Shown piece by piece: positions 1 through 13,212 of a stretch of DNA of 64,000 nt. The DNA comes from Frondihabitans sucicola. Its GTDB lineage: Bacteria > Actinomycetota > Actinomycetes > Actinomycetales > Microbacteriaceae. The translations under genes and the position numbers were made by a program. Each line of letters begins with the position of its first letter. The first letter of the stretch is position 1. Under the pieces are notes generated by a model. That model saw nothing but the letters and a program-made list of their open reading frames with translations, was not told where the DNA came from and ran no database searches. The stretch is taken from positions 1,178,001 through 1,242,000 of the forward strand of contig NZ_AP027732.1 of assembly GCF_030296615.1 (NCBI RefSeq). The letters run 5' to 3'.

Positions 1-132
1 GACGACGACTCGACGCTCGCCTACACGGGCACGGACGTGGTCGCTCCGCTCGGTGCTGCCGGAGTGCTCCTCGCGCTCGGCCTCGGTCTCACCGTTGCAG
101 CTCGCCGCCGCCGGGTCGCCGACTCGGAGTAG
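1..132 (+). CDS. C-terminal end of a sortase-anchored surface protein (partial)
   Basis: The window opens inside this frame; 43 residues remain before the TAG stop. They contain LAYTG, then a hydrophobic stretch of about 20 residues (VVAPLGAAGVLLALGLGLTV) and an Arg-rich tail (ARRRR). This order is the classic cell-wall sorting signal. LAXTG in place of LPXTG is the form recognised by class E sortases in high-GC Gram-positives (family knowledge). The protein would be cut between T and G and linked to peptidoglycan. The extracellular domain lies outside the window, so its function is unknown. Confidence 0.75.
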   Translation, partial: DDDSTLAYTGTDVVAPLGAAGVLLALGLGLTVAARRRRVADSE

Positions 133-146
133 GGACGGCGGCTCGA

Positions 147-170
147 CCCGCCGGGCTTCGGCTCGGCGGG
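147..170. terminator. Stem-loop with TTCG tetraloop between convergent genes
   Basis: CCCGCCGGGC, loop TTCG, then GCTCGGCGGG. The 10-bp stem has one G-T wobble. It follows the sortase substrate stop and precedes the convergent stop at 181. No T-run follows, as is common for actinobacterial terminators. It could serve both strands. Confidence 0.6.
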
Positions 171-180
171 CCGGGCTTCA

Positions 181-849
181 TCAGTCGCGGGCGACGACGA
201 CCAGCGTCATGGGCTCGTCGTGACCCTGCCACGAGCCGCTCAGCACCTCGCGCTCGGCTCCGGTGCCGGCGGCCGCGGCAAGGGCCGCCGCGTCCGCGCC
301 GGGCACCCTGGCCAGGGCCACCCGCAGGTCGCCGGCGCTCGCGACGGTGATCCCGTCGTCGTCGCGGGTCGCCACGGCGGCGACGTCGGGTGCGGTGACC
401 TCTCGTGATCCTGCCGCCCCGCTCCCCGCTGCGACGGCGGTGGGCTCACGGGGGACCCGGGCTCCGTCGATCTCGTAGAACTCGTCGGCCTGGACTCCGC
501 CGCCGAGGGCCGCATTCGCGACCGCGGCGAGGTACGCGGGATCGCCGAGGGCGTCGTAGACGAACCGGGTGCCGAGGACGGAGTGCTCCATCGTGCCGAG
601 CAGCCAGGCCTCACCGCCCGCGAGAGCGGTGTCGCGATAGGTCAGCGGCACCTGCAGCACGGGCCCCGCGCCTGCGCTGACGAACAGCGTCTCGATGCCG
701 ACGCGCCCCTCGGGATCGTCGAACCGGAACGCGGCGACCTTGTCGAAGTCGCGCTCGGGATCGCCGTCGAACCAGGGCTGCGCCCGGGCCCAGTCGGCGA
801 GGATCTCGGTCTTCGACGGAGTCAGTTCCGACTTGTGCAGGAGTGCCAT
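181..849 (-). CDS. Maltokinase N-terminal cap-like domain protein
   Basis: The product has 222 residues from ATG at 849. The frame stays open further upstream, but the MALLHKSELTPSKTEIL start is the one that resembles the family. The body (WFDGDPERDFDKVAAFRFDD, VGIETLFV, VPLTYRDTALAG, LLGTMEHSVLGTRFVYDALG) is the pattern of the cap domain found at the N terminus of actinobacterial maltokinases and also as free-standing proteins. There is no kinase domain here. The role of the free-standing form is not established. It is convergent with the sortase substrate and divergent from the sensor kinase. The last 70 residues are Ala/Gly-rich and less conserved in character. Confidence 0.7.
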   Translation of the reverse strand: MALLHKSELTPSKTEILADWARAQPWFDGDPERDFDKVAAFRFDDPEGRVGIETLFVSAGAGPVLQVPLTYRDTALAGGEAWLLGTMEHSVLGTRFVYDALGDPAYLAAVANAALGGGVQADEFYEIDGARVPREPTAVAAGSGAAGSREVTAPDVAAVATRDDDGITVASAGDLRVALARVPGADAAALAAAAGTGAEREVLSGSWQGHDEPMTLVVVARD

Positions 850-998
850 GCCCCGATCGTAGGGGGCGACGCGGCGCACCCCCAATACACGGTTCGTTTC
901 GCGGATCACCCTCCCGATGCCTGCGCCGGGCCAGTACTCTTTCGATCCCGTCGAGCGTTCCACCCGGGCCTCGGCGTCACCCGACACGAAAACCCGAC

Positions 999-2228
999 AT
1001 GACTGTTCGCGAGCCCGCGCTCGTTCCCGTGCCCAGCCGGCGCGGACCTCTCCGGCCGATCACCGGCCTCCTGCTCGAGAGGATCCTCGGCCGGTGCCTC
1101 GCCGTGTTCACGGTCGTGTTCGGGGCGCAGGGACTGCCGTTCGCGATCCTGCAGCAGGACGTCCTCCGCGCACCGTTGTCGCTGATCGTCGTCGTCGCTC
1201 TGTTCGGGGCGTTCCTCGCGACCGCGGTCGCCGGATTCGCCGGCCGATCCGTCGAGGTCGCCGCCCCGATCGTGCCGATCGTCTATCTCGTGTCGATGGC
1301 GACCTGGCCGCTGACGGTGCGGGATCCTGCGCTGGTCCAGCCCTCGGTGCCGTGGCTCTGGTTCGTCTGCAATCTCGTCCTCGCGACGGGGGTGTTCGCG
1401 TTCCGGCCGTTGATCGCGTCGGTCTACCTCGTGCTGATCCCGGCCGTGTTCTTCGTCGTGCGCCAGACGCCGTCGGGCGGTGGGGCGTCGGTCGGGCACG
1501 CCCTGCTCGACAGCACCTACACCGTCGTCCTCGGAGCGGCCGTGCTGGTGCTGGTCGTGCTGCTGAGGAAGGCCGCGCACGACGTCGATGCGGCTCAGGG
1601 GGCCGCGGTCAGCCGCTACGGCGACGCCGTGCGCGAGCACGCCACGGAGCTGGAGCGCGTCCAGGTCGACTCGATCGTGCACGACGGCGTCCTGACCGCC
1701 CTCCTGTCGGCCTCGAGGGCCGAGACTCCGCGCGCGCGCCGCCTGGCCTCCGTCATGGCGGAAACCAGCATGACGCGGCTGGTCACGGCTGCGGAGGCCC
1801 CGAGAGCTGCCGGCAAGGAGGTGCCGCTCGCGCGGATCCGGGAGCGACTGGACCGAGCGCGCGTCCACCTCGACCCCGAGGCCCACCTCTCGCCCGAGAG
1901 CGAGGCGGGTTGGCTCCACCTGCCGGCCGACATCGCGCAGACCCTGGCCGACGCCGCGGTTCAGGCACTCGTGAACAGCTGCCAGCACGCCGGTGAGGAC
2001 GCCGCGCGGTGGCTGGGGGTCGTCGCAGACGGTGACACGGCCGTCGTCATCGTCGGGGACGACGGAGCGGGGTTCGACACGGAACTGCCGTCCGAGCGTC
2101 TCGGGGTGCGGGTGTCCATCGTCGAGCGCGTGGAGAACTGCGGCGGCACGGCGGACATCGTCAGCGCTCCCGGCCGCGGCACGGTCGTCACGCTCCGTTG
2201 GCCGTCGCCCGCGCTCTCGTCGCCGTAG
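999..2228 (+). CDS. Sensor histidine kinase (orphan, membrane-bound)
   Basis: The product has 409 residues from ATG at 999. The N-terminal half has about six hydrophobic segments (residues ~30-190, e.g. GAAVLVLVVLLRK). A coiled-coil linker and a dimerisation box VDSIVHDGVLTALL follow; the His is the likely phosphorylation site and HD is typical of NarL-type (HisKA_3-like) kinases. A degenerate ATPase domain comes last (N box NSCQHAG, G1 box GDDGAGFD, G2 box GRGTVVTL). No response regulator gene is adjacent: the next gene is an opposite-strand LysR regulator. The signal and partner are unknown. Confidence 0.8.
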   Translation: MTVREPALVPVPSRRGPLRPITGLLLERILGRCLAVFTVVFGAQGLPFAILQQDVLRAPLSLIVVVALFGAFLATAVAGFAGRSVEVAAPIVPIVYLVSMATWPLTVRDPALVQPSVPWLWFVCNLVLATGVFAFRPLIASVYLVLIPAVFFVVRQTPSGGGASVGHALLDSTYTVVLGAAVLVLVVLLRKAAHDVDAAQGAAVSRYGDAVREHATELERVQVDSIVHDGVLTALLSASRAETPRARRLASVMAETSMTRLVTAAEAPRAAGKEVPLARIRERLDRARVHLDPEAHLSPESEAGWLHLPADIAQTLADAAVQALVNSCQHAGEDAARWLGVVADGDTAVVIVGDDGAGFDTELPSERLGVRVSIVERVENCGGTADIVSAPGRGTVVTLRWPSPALSSP

Positions 2229-2310
2229 GGCGCGCCTCACGGCACGTGTGCGCGAGGCACGCTGGTGCGCACGACGCCGGGGCCGTCACGCCCGGCCCCA
2301 TCCGCGACAC

Positions 2311-3198
2311 CTACTGCCGCAGCGAACCGGCCCCCGCCACCCGCACCGCCTCGGTGACCGCGTCCAGCAGCACGGACGCCAGGTTCCAGCGCTGCCAGTA
2401 GAGCGGAACGTCCAGCGGATCGTCCGGCGCCAGCTCGACCAGCCGCCCCTCGGCGATGGCCCCGAGACACTGCTGCTCGGGCAGCACGCCCCAGCCGAAG
2501 CCGAGTGCGACGGCCCGCGCGAAGTCGTCCGACGTCGGGATGTAGTGCCGCGGAGCCGTGGAGGCCGAGCCCGTGTGCTTCCGCACGAAGGACTCCTGGA
2601 GGTCGTCGTCCCGATCGAAGTAGACCACGGGTGCCGCCGCCAGCGACGAGGGCGCAGGATCCCGCAGCCCCCACCGCAGGGCGAATCCCGGCGAGCACAC
2701 CGCCCGATACCGCATCGCCCCCAGCGCCTGGGTCGTGCAGCCCTGCACGGGTTCGCGCGTCGACGTGACCGCCGCCATCACGGTGCCCGACCGCAGCAGC
2801 CGCGTGGTGTGCTCCTGATCTTCGCGGTGGAGGTCGAACACCACGCCGAGGTCGTCGCCCAGCCCGGCGAGCGCCTCGAGGAACCAGGTGGCGAGGCTGT
2901 CCGCGTTGACGGCCAACGCGATCCTGCTCGCTCCCGACGTATCGTCCGGCCCGTCGAGCGCGCGACGCGTGTCGGCCTCGAGCAACTCGACCTGACGGGC
3001 GTAGCGGAGCACCACCATCCCCGCCTCGGTGAGGCTCACCGGCGTCGTGCGCTGCACCAGCACGCGGCCCGTCGAGGTCTCCATCGCCTTCACGCGCTGC
3101 GAGACGGCCGACGCCGTGACGTGCAGTCGCCGAGCCGCCGCCTCGAACGTGCCCTCGTCTACCAGGGCGCTGAGGGTCTCGAGCTGGTCCATCTGCAT
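2311..3198 (-). CDS. lysG: LysR-type regulator, ArgP/LysG family
   Basis: The product has 295 residues. The N-terminal winged helix-turn-helix (DQLETLSALVDEGTFEAAAR, RLHVTASAVSQRVKAME) and the early region VLVQRTTPVSLTEAGMVVL are characteristic of ArgP (IciA/LysG), which activates export of basic amino acids. A type 2 periplasmic-binding-like effector domain follows. The gene is divergent from the LysE-family exporter with a 68-bp AT-richer gap, the standard lysG-lysE arrangement. That pairing supports regulation by intracellular Lys or Arg (inference). Confidence 0.85.
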   Translation of the reverse strand: MQMDQLETLSALVDEGTFEAAARRLHVTASAVSQRVKAMETSTGRVLVQRTTPVSLTEAGMVVLRYARQVELLEADTRRALDGPDDTSGASRIALAVNADSLATWFLEALAGLGDDLGVVFDLHREDQEHTTRLLRSGTVMAAVTSTREPVQGCTTQALGAMRYRAVCSPGFALRWGLRDPAPSSLAAAPVVYFDRDDDLQESFVRKHTGSASTAPRHYIPTSDDFARAVALGFGWGVLPEQQCLGAIAEGRLVELAPDDPLDVPLYWQRWNLASVLLDAVTEAVRVAGAGSLRQ

Positions 3199-3266
3199 AA
3201 GTAGAGCTTAGGCAACCTGAAAATCATTAGCTGTACTGAATCGCTTCCGCTCCCTACCGTGAAACC
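3199..3266. promoter_or_regulatory. Divergent lysG/lysE control region
   Basis: This 68-bp gap between divergent regulator and exporter genes is clearly AT-richer than its surroundings (around TTAGGC, GAAAATCATTAGC, GTACTGAATC). LysR-type regulators bind in such gaps. The exact operator and promoter boxes cannot be assigned by eye. Confidence 0.4.
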
Positions 3267-3889
3267 GTGACCGCAACCGTTCTGCCCGCTCTCGTCGGTT
3301 TCCTGACCGGGCTCTCTCTGATCGTCGCCATCGGGGCGCAGAACGCCTTCGTGCTCCGCCTCGGGATCGAGGGACGCTCCCGGGTGATCGCTCCGGTCGT
3401 CGTGATCTGCGCGGCGTCCGACGGCGTGCTGATCGTGGCCGGAGTCCTCGGGATCGGTGCGCTGATCCAGGCGGCACCGGTCGTCATGATCGTGATCAGG
3501 ATCGTCGGCGCCGGCTTCCTCCTCGTCTACGGGCTGTCGGCCGCGCGTCGGGCGCTGCGCCCCGCGGCACTCGTCGCAGCGGCGGCGTCGTCTCCGACCG
3601 GCGTGCGCACAGCAGTCATCACCGCGCTCGCGTTCACCTGGCTCAACCCGCACGTCTATCTCGACACCGTCCTCTTCCTCGGGTCGGTCGCCAACCAGCA
3701 GGGCCTCGACGAGCGCTGGTGGTGGGCCGGGGAGCCCTGCTCGCGAGCTGCGTCTGGTTCGCCGGCCTCGGTTTCGGTGCGCGCCTGCTCCGCCCGGTGT
3801 TCGCTCGCCCCGCCGCCTGGCGCGTTGTCGACGCCCTCATCGCCGTCGTCATGATCGCCCTCGGCCTCCGCCTGGCCTTCGGCCTCTAG
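3267..3889 (+). CDS. lysE: LysE/ArgO-family amino-acid exporter (apparent frameshift)
   Basis: The GTG start gives [20 protein letters not shown] and then [25 protein letters not shown] sequence is the LysE/ArgO signature. The frame breaks at the GGGG run 3729-3732. Adding one G restores [20 protein letters not shown] and continues to RLAFGL and TAG at 3887-3889, about 207 residues, the usual family length. Five to six membrane segments are visible. It exports lysine and/or arginine and is divergent from its likely regulator. The indel resembles many others in this window and is probably a sequence error. Confidence 0.8.
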
Positions 3890-3896
3890 CTCCTCC

Positions 3897-4020
3897 CTGC
3901 CCTCCTGCCTGCCTGCCTGCCTGCGCGCCTCCCGCCTCCTGCCTGCCCGCCTCCCGCCTGCCTGCCTGCGCTCTCCTGCCTGCCCGCCCGCCTGCCCGCC
4001 CCGGGCCCGCCCGCCCGGGC
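3897..4020. repeat. CCTG/CCTGCC low-complexity tract
   Basis: About 120 bp of near-pure (CCTG)n, CCTCCCG and CCCGCC units sits between the lysE stop and palindromic element copy 1. Read on the other strand it is a GGCAGG tract, like the one beside copy 3. Confidence 0.85.
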
Positions 4021-4106
4021 CCCCTCCCGAAATCGAAGGGGATTTTCGCCGCCCACCCCGTTCAGCCGCAGAAAGCGACGGCACGGTCCAAGATCCCCTT
4101 CGTTCT
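4021..4106. repeat. Palindromic intergenic element, copy 1 (right arm degenerate)
   Basis: The left arm at 4023-4046 contains the full consensus CCCGAAATCGAAGGGGATTT. The right arm at 4090-4102 keeps only AAGATCCCCTTCG and then diverges (TTCTG instead of ATTTC). The loop is about 43 bp. It lies between convergent genes (lysE and the DUF559 protein). It is one of five copies in this window. Confidence 0.85.
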
Positions 4107-4126
4107 GCCGAGCGCCCGACGCTCGA

Positions 4127-4993
4127 TCACCCCCGAAGAACAGCGCACAGGATGGTGTCAAGAACCATCGGCCACTCGAAGAGCACCTGGTGGTAGGTGA
4201 ACTCGAGCACGGTGTACCCGAGTCGAACGGCGGTCGCGATCCTGGCCCGATCCCTCTCGTAGTCGCGAGCCGACCCGTGGAACTCGAAGCTCGTGCACTC
4301 GATGACGACGCGCCCGGCAACGAGGAAGTCGACGCGAATCCCGTCGCTGATCCACTTCTGGCTCTCGAATCGCAGGCCGGCTTCGAGGAGCCCCCACCGC
4401 AGGACCGACTCGGTGCCCGATTCCGCCGTCGGGCTGGCGCGCTCCACGACGACCTGGCAGCGCGCGGGGAGCTCCGCGCAGAGCAGAGCCAGCTGCTCGC
4501 GCGCCAGCCCGTGCCGCCGAAGGGCGGAATCCAGGACAGCCAGGCCGAAAGCCGGAGGCTCTAGCGTCACGACCTGGCGAAGGCACGACCGCAGCCCGAC
4601 GTGAAGTCGCTCGCGGCGGCGATCCAGGCGGGCCCCGTCGCGGAGAATCCGAACCCGGTGGTTCTCGCGATCGAGGGGCCGATCGGCCGAATCGGGATCG
4701 CGAAGCCCCTTGGCATTCTCGCGAACGCTCACGTGAAGCGACGCTCCCGGCGGTTGCCAGAGATCGAGGGACGGCGTCGCCGACGAGGCTGCGAGGACTC
4801 CGCCGACGCGGGCCGCCCGCACGACGGCCTCGGGGAGGTCCGGTCGGCCGTAGACGCCGTGACGGATGCGCGCGATCTCACCGCTCCGCCACGCGGCGTC
4901 GATCTGTTCGGGCAGGACACCCCGGCGGAGGAGCTCGGCCCGTCTCGCGATGCCGCCCAGCGAACCCAGGGACGCTCGTAGTTGTCGATCCAT
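4127..4993 (-). CDS. AbiEi-antitoxin-like / DUF559 protein
   Basis: The product has 288 residues from ATG at 4993. The N terminus ([32 protein letters not shown]) is the winged-helix domain seen in AbiEi-type antitoxins and many actinobacterial proteins. The C terminus ([62 protein letters not shown]) is DUF559, a Vsr-like restriction-endonuclease fold. The strand that usually carries an acidic E-x-D pair reads IECTSFEFH, so nuclease activity is uncertain. No AbiEii nucleotidyltransferase toxin partner is adjacent. It is divergent from rpoB. Confidence 0.7.
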   Translation of the reverse strand: MDRQLRASLGSLGGIARRAELLRRGVLPEQIDAAWRSGEIARIRHGVYGRPDLPEAVVRAARVGGVLAASSATPSLDLWQPPGASLHVSVRENAKGLRDPDSADRPLDRENHRVRILRDGARLDRRRERLHVGLRSCLRQVVTLEPPAFGLAVLDSALRRHGLAREQLALLCAELPARCQVVVERASPTAESGTESVLRWGLLEAGLRFESQKWISDGIRVDFLVAGRVVIECTSFEFHGSARDYERDRARIATAVRLGYTVLEFTYHQVLFEWPMVLDTILCAVLRG

Positions 4994-5084
4994 GGCGCGA
5001 GCATGTCGTCATGGCGGCGCCGCTCGGCGGCCGGGCCCCGCACCTGTGGAACCCGGTCCGCCCTTCGGCCCCTGTGGAGAAGAC

Positions 5085-5180
5085 CTCCCGCCAGAAATCG
5101 AAGGGGATTCTCCCTCTTCGGGCCGCAGCGCCCGTCGGAGCCGTCGCTCAGGCGGAATCCCCTTCGATTTCCGGAGGGGG
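5085..5180. repeat. Palindromic intergenic element, copy 2
   Basis: The left arm at 5085-5111 reads CCAGAAATCGAAGGGGATTC; the right arm at 5154-5180 reads GGAATCCCCTTCGATTTCCG. The loop is about 42 bp. The inner arm differs from consensus (ATTC not ATTT) and the right arm carries the matching change (GAAT not AAAT), keeping the pair. It lies between two divergent genes, so it cannot simply be a shared 3-prime terminator. Confidence 0.9.
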
Positions 5181-5212
5181 CAGGAGGGGGCAGGAGGGGC
5201 AGGAGGGGAGGG
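5173..5212. repeat. CAGGAGGGG short tandem tract
   Basis: Four consecutive units of CAGGAGGGG(G) follow directly on the right arm of element copy 2. They are purine-rich on the plus strand. Confidence 0.85.
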
Positions 5213-5304
5213 CTGGGGTCAAAGGGGGAGAGGGCACGCAGGATCCAAGGCACCCGGCCGCCGATCCGGGCCTCCGCTCAGCCGCTTATACCGGTGATCC
5301 GGAA

Positions 5305-5359
5305 AAAGGTCAACGACCTACTGGACAGGGCGCGTCGGGGCGACATATAGTTGACCTTT
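5305..5359. promoter_or_regulatory. Perfect 10-bp inverted repeat upstream of rpoB
   Basis: AAAGGTCAAC at 5305-5314 and GTTGACCTTT at 5350-5359 are exact reverse complements 35 bp apart. The right half contains TTGACC, a good -35-like hexamer for rpoB. The left half gives the same hexamer on the minus strand. It could be two back-to-back -35 elements or an operator. No clear -10 sits 17 bp from the right half. Confidence 0.4.
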
Positions 5360-5523
5360 GCGCTCCCCATGTCCAGTCGTCATATTGCGGTCGACTTGAC
5401 TTCCCCGAAAATTGCGGCGGGGTGGGTGACTGTCCGAGGCTACCGCTTCCGGTCATCCTGGTGAGTTCGTCTCCACCAATCACAACGTACTGTCCGACAG
5501 ACGACACAGGGCCCCTAGGGTCC

Positions 5524-5530
5524 ACGGAGG
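5524..5530 (+). promoter_or_regulatory. rpoB ribosome-binding site that decides a TTG start
   Basis: ACGGAGG lies 8 bp before TTG at 5539. No ATG or GTG in frame nearby has such a site, and the frame upstream of 5539 has no RpoB-like sequence. Confidence 0.7.
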
Positions 5531-5538
5531 TAGTTTCC

Positions 5539-8500
5539 TTGGCTGCTGCGCCCAACGCACAAACCAACTCACCCAAGAACGGCCGGACAGCTCAGCGGCT
5601 GTCCTTCGCGAAGATCACCGACACGCTGACGGTCCCCGACCTGCTGGCGCTTCAGACGGAGAGCTTCGATTGGCTGGTCGGCAACGACGTGTGGAAGGGC
5701 CGCCTCGCAGAAGGCCAGGCTCAGGGCCGCACCGACCTCGCCGTCCACTCGGGCCTGGAGGAGATCTTCGAGGAGATCTCCCCGATCGAAGACCTCGGCG
5801 AGACGATGCAGCTGTCGTTCACCGCTCCCGAGCTCGAAGACCCCAAGTACTCGATCGACGAGTGCAAAGAGCGCGGCAAGACCTATGCCGCGCCGCTGTA
5901 CGTCAACGCCGAGTTCATGAACCACCTCACCGGTGAGATCAAGACCCAGACGGTCTTCATGGGCGACTTCCCCCTCATGACCGAGCGGGGCACGTTCATC
6001 ATCAACGGCACCGAGCGCGTCGTCGTGTCGCAGCTCGTCCGCTCTCCCGGCGTGTACTTCGACCGCACGCCCGAGAAGACCTCCGACAAAGACGTGTACT
6101 CGTCGCGCATCATCCCGAGCCGCGGTGCCTGGCTCGAGTTCGAGATCGACAAGCGCGACCAGGTCGGTGTCCGCATCGACCGCAAGCGCAAGCAGAGCGT
6201 CACCGTCTTCCTGAAGGCCCTCGGCCTCACCAGCGAAGAGATCCTCGAGGAGTTCAAGGGCTTCGCGTCGATCGAGGCGACCCTCGAGAAGGACGCCATC
6301 CTGACGAAGGAAGAGGCGCTCAAAGACATCTACCGCAAGCTCCGTCCGGGCGAGCAGGTCGCTGCCGAAGCCGCGCGTGCGCTGCTCGACAACTTCTACT
6401 TCAACCCGAAGCGCTACGACCTGGCCAAGGTGGGTCGTTACAAGATCAACCGCAAGCTCGGTATGGACGCCCCGCTGACCGACTCCGTGCTCACGGTCGA
6501 GGACATCGTCGCGACCATCAAGTACCTCGTCTCGCTGCACGCCGAAGAGAAGACCATCTCGGGCACCCGCGACGGCAAGCCGGTCGAGATCCGTCTCGAC
6601 ATCGACGACATCGACCACTTCGGCAACCGCCGTATCCGCGCCGTCGGCGAGCTCATCCAGAACCAGGTCCGCACCGGTCTCTCCCGCATGGAGCGTGTCG
6701 TCCGCGAGCGCATGACCACGCAAGACATCGAAGCGATCACCCCGCAGACCCTGATCAACGTGCGCCCCGTCGTCGCTGCGATCAAGGAGTTCTTCGGCAC
6801 CTCGCAGCTGTCGCAGTTCATGGACCAGAACAACCCGCTGTCGGGTCTGACGCACAAGCGTCGCCTTTCGGCCCTCGGCCCGGGTGGTCTGAGCCGCGAG
6901 CGCGCCGGCGTCGAGGTCCGCGACGTCCACCCGTCGCACTACGGCCGCATGTGCCCGATCGAGACCCCGGAAGGCCCGAACATCGGTCTGATCGGCTCGC
7001 TCGCGTCGTTCGCCCGCATCAACTCGTTCGGTTTCATCGAGACCCCGTACCGCCGCGTCATCGACGGCATCGTCTCGAAACAGATCGACTACCTGACCGC
7101 GTCCGAGGAGGACGACTTCGTCGTCGCTCAGGCGAACGCTCCGCTCACCGACGACTTCACCTTCGCCGAAGAGCGCGTTCTCGTCCGCCGCAAGGGCGGC
7201 GAGGTCGAGCTCGTGGCCAAGGAGGACGTCGACTACATGGACGTCTCGCCGCGCCAGATGGTGTCGGTCGCGACCTCGCTCATCCCGTTCCTCGAGCACG
7301 ACGACGCGAACCGCGCCCTCATGGGTGCGAACATGCAGCGCCAGGCCGTCCCGCTGGTCCGCAGCGAGTCGCCGCTCGTCGGCACCGGTATGGAGGGTTA
7401 CACCGCCATCGACGCCGGAGACGTCGTCACCGCCGAGAAGGCCGGTGTCGTTCTCGAGGTGTCCGCTGACGTCGTCACCGTCCAGCTCGACGAGGGTGGC
7501 ACCCAGGACTACTACCTGCGCAAGTTCGACCGCTCGAACCAGGGCGCGTCGTACAACCACCGCGTGATCGTCGACGCCGGACAGCGCGTCGAGGTCGGAG
7601 AGGTCCTGGCCGACGGCCCGGCCACCGAGAACGGCGAGCTCGCGCTCGGCAAGAACCTCCTCGTGGCGTTCATGCCGTGGGAGGGCTACAACTACGAAGA
7701 CGCGATGATCCTGAGCCAGAACCTGGTGAAGGACGACACGCTCTCCTCGATCCACATCGAGGAGTACGAGGTCGACGCCCGCGACACCAAGCTCGGCAAG
7801 GAGGAGATCACCCGTGACCTCCCCAACGTCAGCCCCGACCTGCTGGCCGACCTCGACGAGCGCGGCATCATCCGCATCGGCGCCGAGGTTCGTCCCGGCG
7901 ACATCCTGGTCGGCAAGGTCACGCCGAAGGGCGAGACCGAGCTGAGCGCCGAGGAGCGCCTGCTCCGCGCGATCTTCAACGAGAAGAGCCGCGAGGTTCG
8001 CGACACGTCGCTGAAGGTGCCGCACGGCGAGCAGGGCACGATCATCGGTGTCAAGGTCTTCGATTCGCAGGATGGCGACGACGAGCTCGGCTCGGGCGTC
8101 AACCAGCGCGTCGTGGTCTTCATCGCCCAGAAGCGCAAGATCACCGCGGGTGACAAGCTCGCCGGTCGTCACGGCAACAAGGGCGTCATCTCGACGATCC
8201 TCCCGGTCGAAGACATGCCCTTCCTCGCGGATGGCACGCCCGTCGACATCGTCCTCAACCCGCTGGGCGTCCCCGGTCGAATGAACTTCGGCCAGGTGCT
8301 CGAGATCCACCTCGGGTGGATCGCCAAGCAGGGCTGGAACGTCGACGGCATCCAGGAGTGGGCCGAGAACCTTCCGAAGCACGCGCTGTCGGCCCCGGCC
8401 GGCACCAAGGTCGCCACCCCGGTGTTCGACGGTGCTTCCGAAGACGAGATCGCAGGACTCCTCGACTCCACGCTGGTCACCCGCGACGGCGACCGTCTCA

Positions 8501-9030
8501 TCGGCTCGTCCGGTAAGACGCAGCTCTTCGACGGCCGCTCCGGCGAGCCGTTCCCGGAGCCCGTCTCGGTCGGCTACATGTACATCCTGAAGCTGCACCA
8601 CCTGGTCGACGACAAGATCCACGCCCGTTCGACCGGTCCGTACTCCATGATCACGCAGCAGCCGCTGGGTGGTAAGGCGCAGTTCGGTGGTCAGCGCTTC
8701 GGTGAGATGGAGGTCTGGGCCCTCGAGGCCTACGGAGCGGCTTACGCCCTCCAAGAGCTCCTGACCATCAAGTCCGACGACATCCTGGGCCGCGTGAAGG
8801 TCTACGAGGCGATCGTCAAGGGTGAGAACATCCAGGAGCCCGGTATCCCCGAGTCCTTCAAGGTGCTCATCAAAGAGATGCAGTCGCTCTGCCTGAACGT
8901 CGAGGTGCTGTCCGCCGACGGCCAGACGGTCAGTCTGCGCGACAACGACGACGAGGTGTTCCGCGCTGCGGAAGAGCTCGGCATCAACATCTCCTCCCGC
9001 TTCGAGTCCTCGTCCGTCGACGAGATCTAA
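5539..9030 (+). CDS. rpoB: DNA-directed RNA polymerase subunit beta
   Basis: The product has 1163 residues from TTG at 5539, normal for actinobacteria. It forms the catalytic cleft with beta-prime. The rifampicin pocket runs at residues ~422-446 ([20 protein letters not shown]). D429, H439 and S444 correspond to E. coli D516, H526 and S531 and are wild type. Other family landmarks are [20 protein letters not shown], the Lys-rich RHGNKGVIS active-site stretch and the C-terminal [20 protein letters not shown]. It is followed after 52 bp by rpoC in one operon. Confidence 0.98.
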   Translation: MAAAPNAQTNSPKNGRTAQRLSFAKITDTLTVPDLLALQTESFDWLVGNDVWKGRLAEGQAQGRTDLAVHSGLEEIFEEISPIEDLGETMQLSFTAPELEDPKYSIDECKERGKTYAAPLYVNAEFMNHLTGEIKTQTVFMGDFPLMTERGTFIINGTERVVVSQLVRSPGVYFDRTPEKTSDKDVYSSRIIPSRGAWLEFEIDKRDQVGVRIDRKRKQSVTVFLKALGLTSEEILEEFKGFASIEATLEKDAILTKEEALKDIYRKLRPGEQVAAEAARALLDNFYFNPKRYDLAKVGRYKINRKLGMDAPLTDSVLTVEDIVATIKYLVSLHAEEKTISGTRDGKPVEIRLDIDDIDHFGNRRIRAVGELIQNQVRTGLSRMERVVRERMTTQDIEAITPQTLINVRPVVAAIKEFFGTSQLSQFMDQNNPLSGLTHKRRLSALGPGGLSRERAGVEVRDVHPSHYGRMCPIETPEGPNIGLIGSLASFARINSFGFIETPYRRVIDGIVSKQIDYLTASEEDDFVVAQANAPLTDDFTFAEERVLVRRKGGEVELVAKEDVDYMDVSPRQMVSVATSLIPFLEHDDANRALMGANMQRQAVPLVRSESPLVGTGMEGYTAIDAGDVVTAEKAGVVLEVSADVVTVQLDEGGTQDYYLRKFDRSNQGASYNHRVIVDAGQRVEVGEVLADGPATENGELALGKNLLVAFMPWEGYNYEDAMILSQNLVKDDTLSSIHIEEYEVDARDTKLGKEEITRDLPNVSPDLLADLDERGIIRIGAEVRPGDILVGKVTPKGETELSAEERLLRAIFNEKSREVRDTSLKVPHGEQGTIIGVKVFDSQDGDDELGSGVNQRVVVFIAQKRKITAGDKLAGRHGNKGVISTILPVEDMPFLADGTPVDIVLNPLGVPGRMNFGQVLEIHLGWIAKQGWNVDGIQEWAENLPKHALSAPAGTKVATPVFDGASEDEIAGLLDSTLVTRDGDRLIGSSGKTQLFDGRSGEPFPEPVSVGYMYILKLHHLVDDKIHARSTGPYSMITQQPLGGKAQFGGQRFGEMEVWALEAYGAAYALQELLTIKSDDILGRVKVYEAIVKGENIQEPGIPESFKVLIKEMQSLCLNVEVLSADGQTVSLRDNDDEVFRAAEELGINISSRFESSSVDEI

Positions 9031-9082
9031 AGCACCTCACCCCCATTACGACAACGTCGACACTTTTATAAAGGGATAAACA

Positions 9083-12964
<3,882 letters not shown>

Positions 12965-12980
12965 GCAGCAGCCCTGCAGA

Positions 12981-13016
12981 AAAAGCCCCGTCACACTCCG
13001 GTGTGGCGGGGCTTTT
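12981..13016 (+). terminator. rpoBC rho-independent terminator
   Basis: AAAAGCCCCGTCACAC, loop TCCG, GTGTGGCGGGGCTTTT. The 16-bp stem has one wobble and ends in a short T-run. It starts 17 bp after the rpoC stop and lies before the convergent DUF3052 gene. Confidence 0.9.
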
Positions 13017-13040
13017 CGTCCCGCCCGCCCCGCCCCCACT

Positions 13041-13134
13041 CCTCCCGAAATCGAAGGGGATCTTCGCTCCCCGACCTCCGTCATAGGCGTCCGGGGCCCT
13101 TCCGCCGAAAATCCCCTTCGATTTCCGGAGGGGA
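13041..13134. repeat. Palindromic intergenic element, copy 3
   Basis: The left arm at 13041-13066 contains CTCCCGAAATCGAAGGGGAT; the right arm at 13106-13134 contains CGAAAATCCCCTTCGATTTC. The loop is about 39 bp and its sequence is unrelated to other copies. It lies between convergent rpoC and the DUF3052 gene. Confidence 0.92.
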
Positions 13135-13198
13135 GGCAGGCAGGAAGGGAGCAGGCAGGCAGGGGGGGGCAGGCAGGAGGGCAGGCGCGCAGGGCGAG
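13131..13198. repeat. GGCAGG low-complexity tract
   Basis: About 65 bp of GGCAGG/GGGCAGG units, including a run of eight G, abuts the right arm of element copy 3. It runs to within 15 bp of the DUF3052 stop codon. Confidence 0.85.
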
Positions 13199-13212
13199 CG
13201 CGAGGGCAGAGG

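Larger units (their letters stand above)
4994..5538. other. Long rpoB upstream region
   Basis: The 545-bp gap holds palindromic element copy 2 (5085-5180), a CAGGAGGGG tandem tract and a 10-bp inverted repeat at 5305-5359. From about 5380 it is a run without obvious coding potential leading to the rpoB ribosome-binding site. The long AT-moderate stretch 5285-5520 is the likely site of the rpoBC promoters and 5-prime leader. No single convincing -35/-10 pair was found. Confidence 0.6.

Noticed and set aside
5569..8754. Very long open frame on the minus strand across rpoB (over 1000 codons)
   Set aside because: Mirror of rpoB codon bias in a GC-rich genome. The translation is repetitive in D, V, R and L with no domain pattern. 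The same holds for 9152-13084 (antisense to rpoC), 32210-34096 and 33858-35240.
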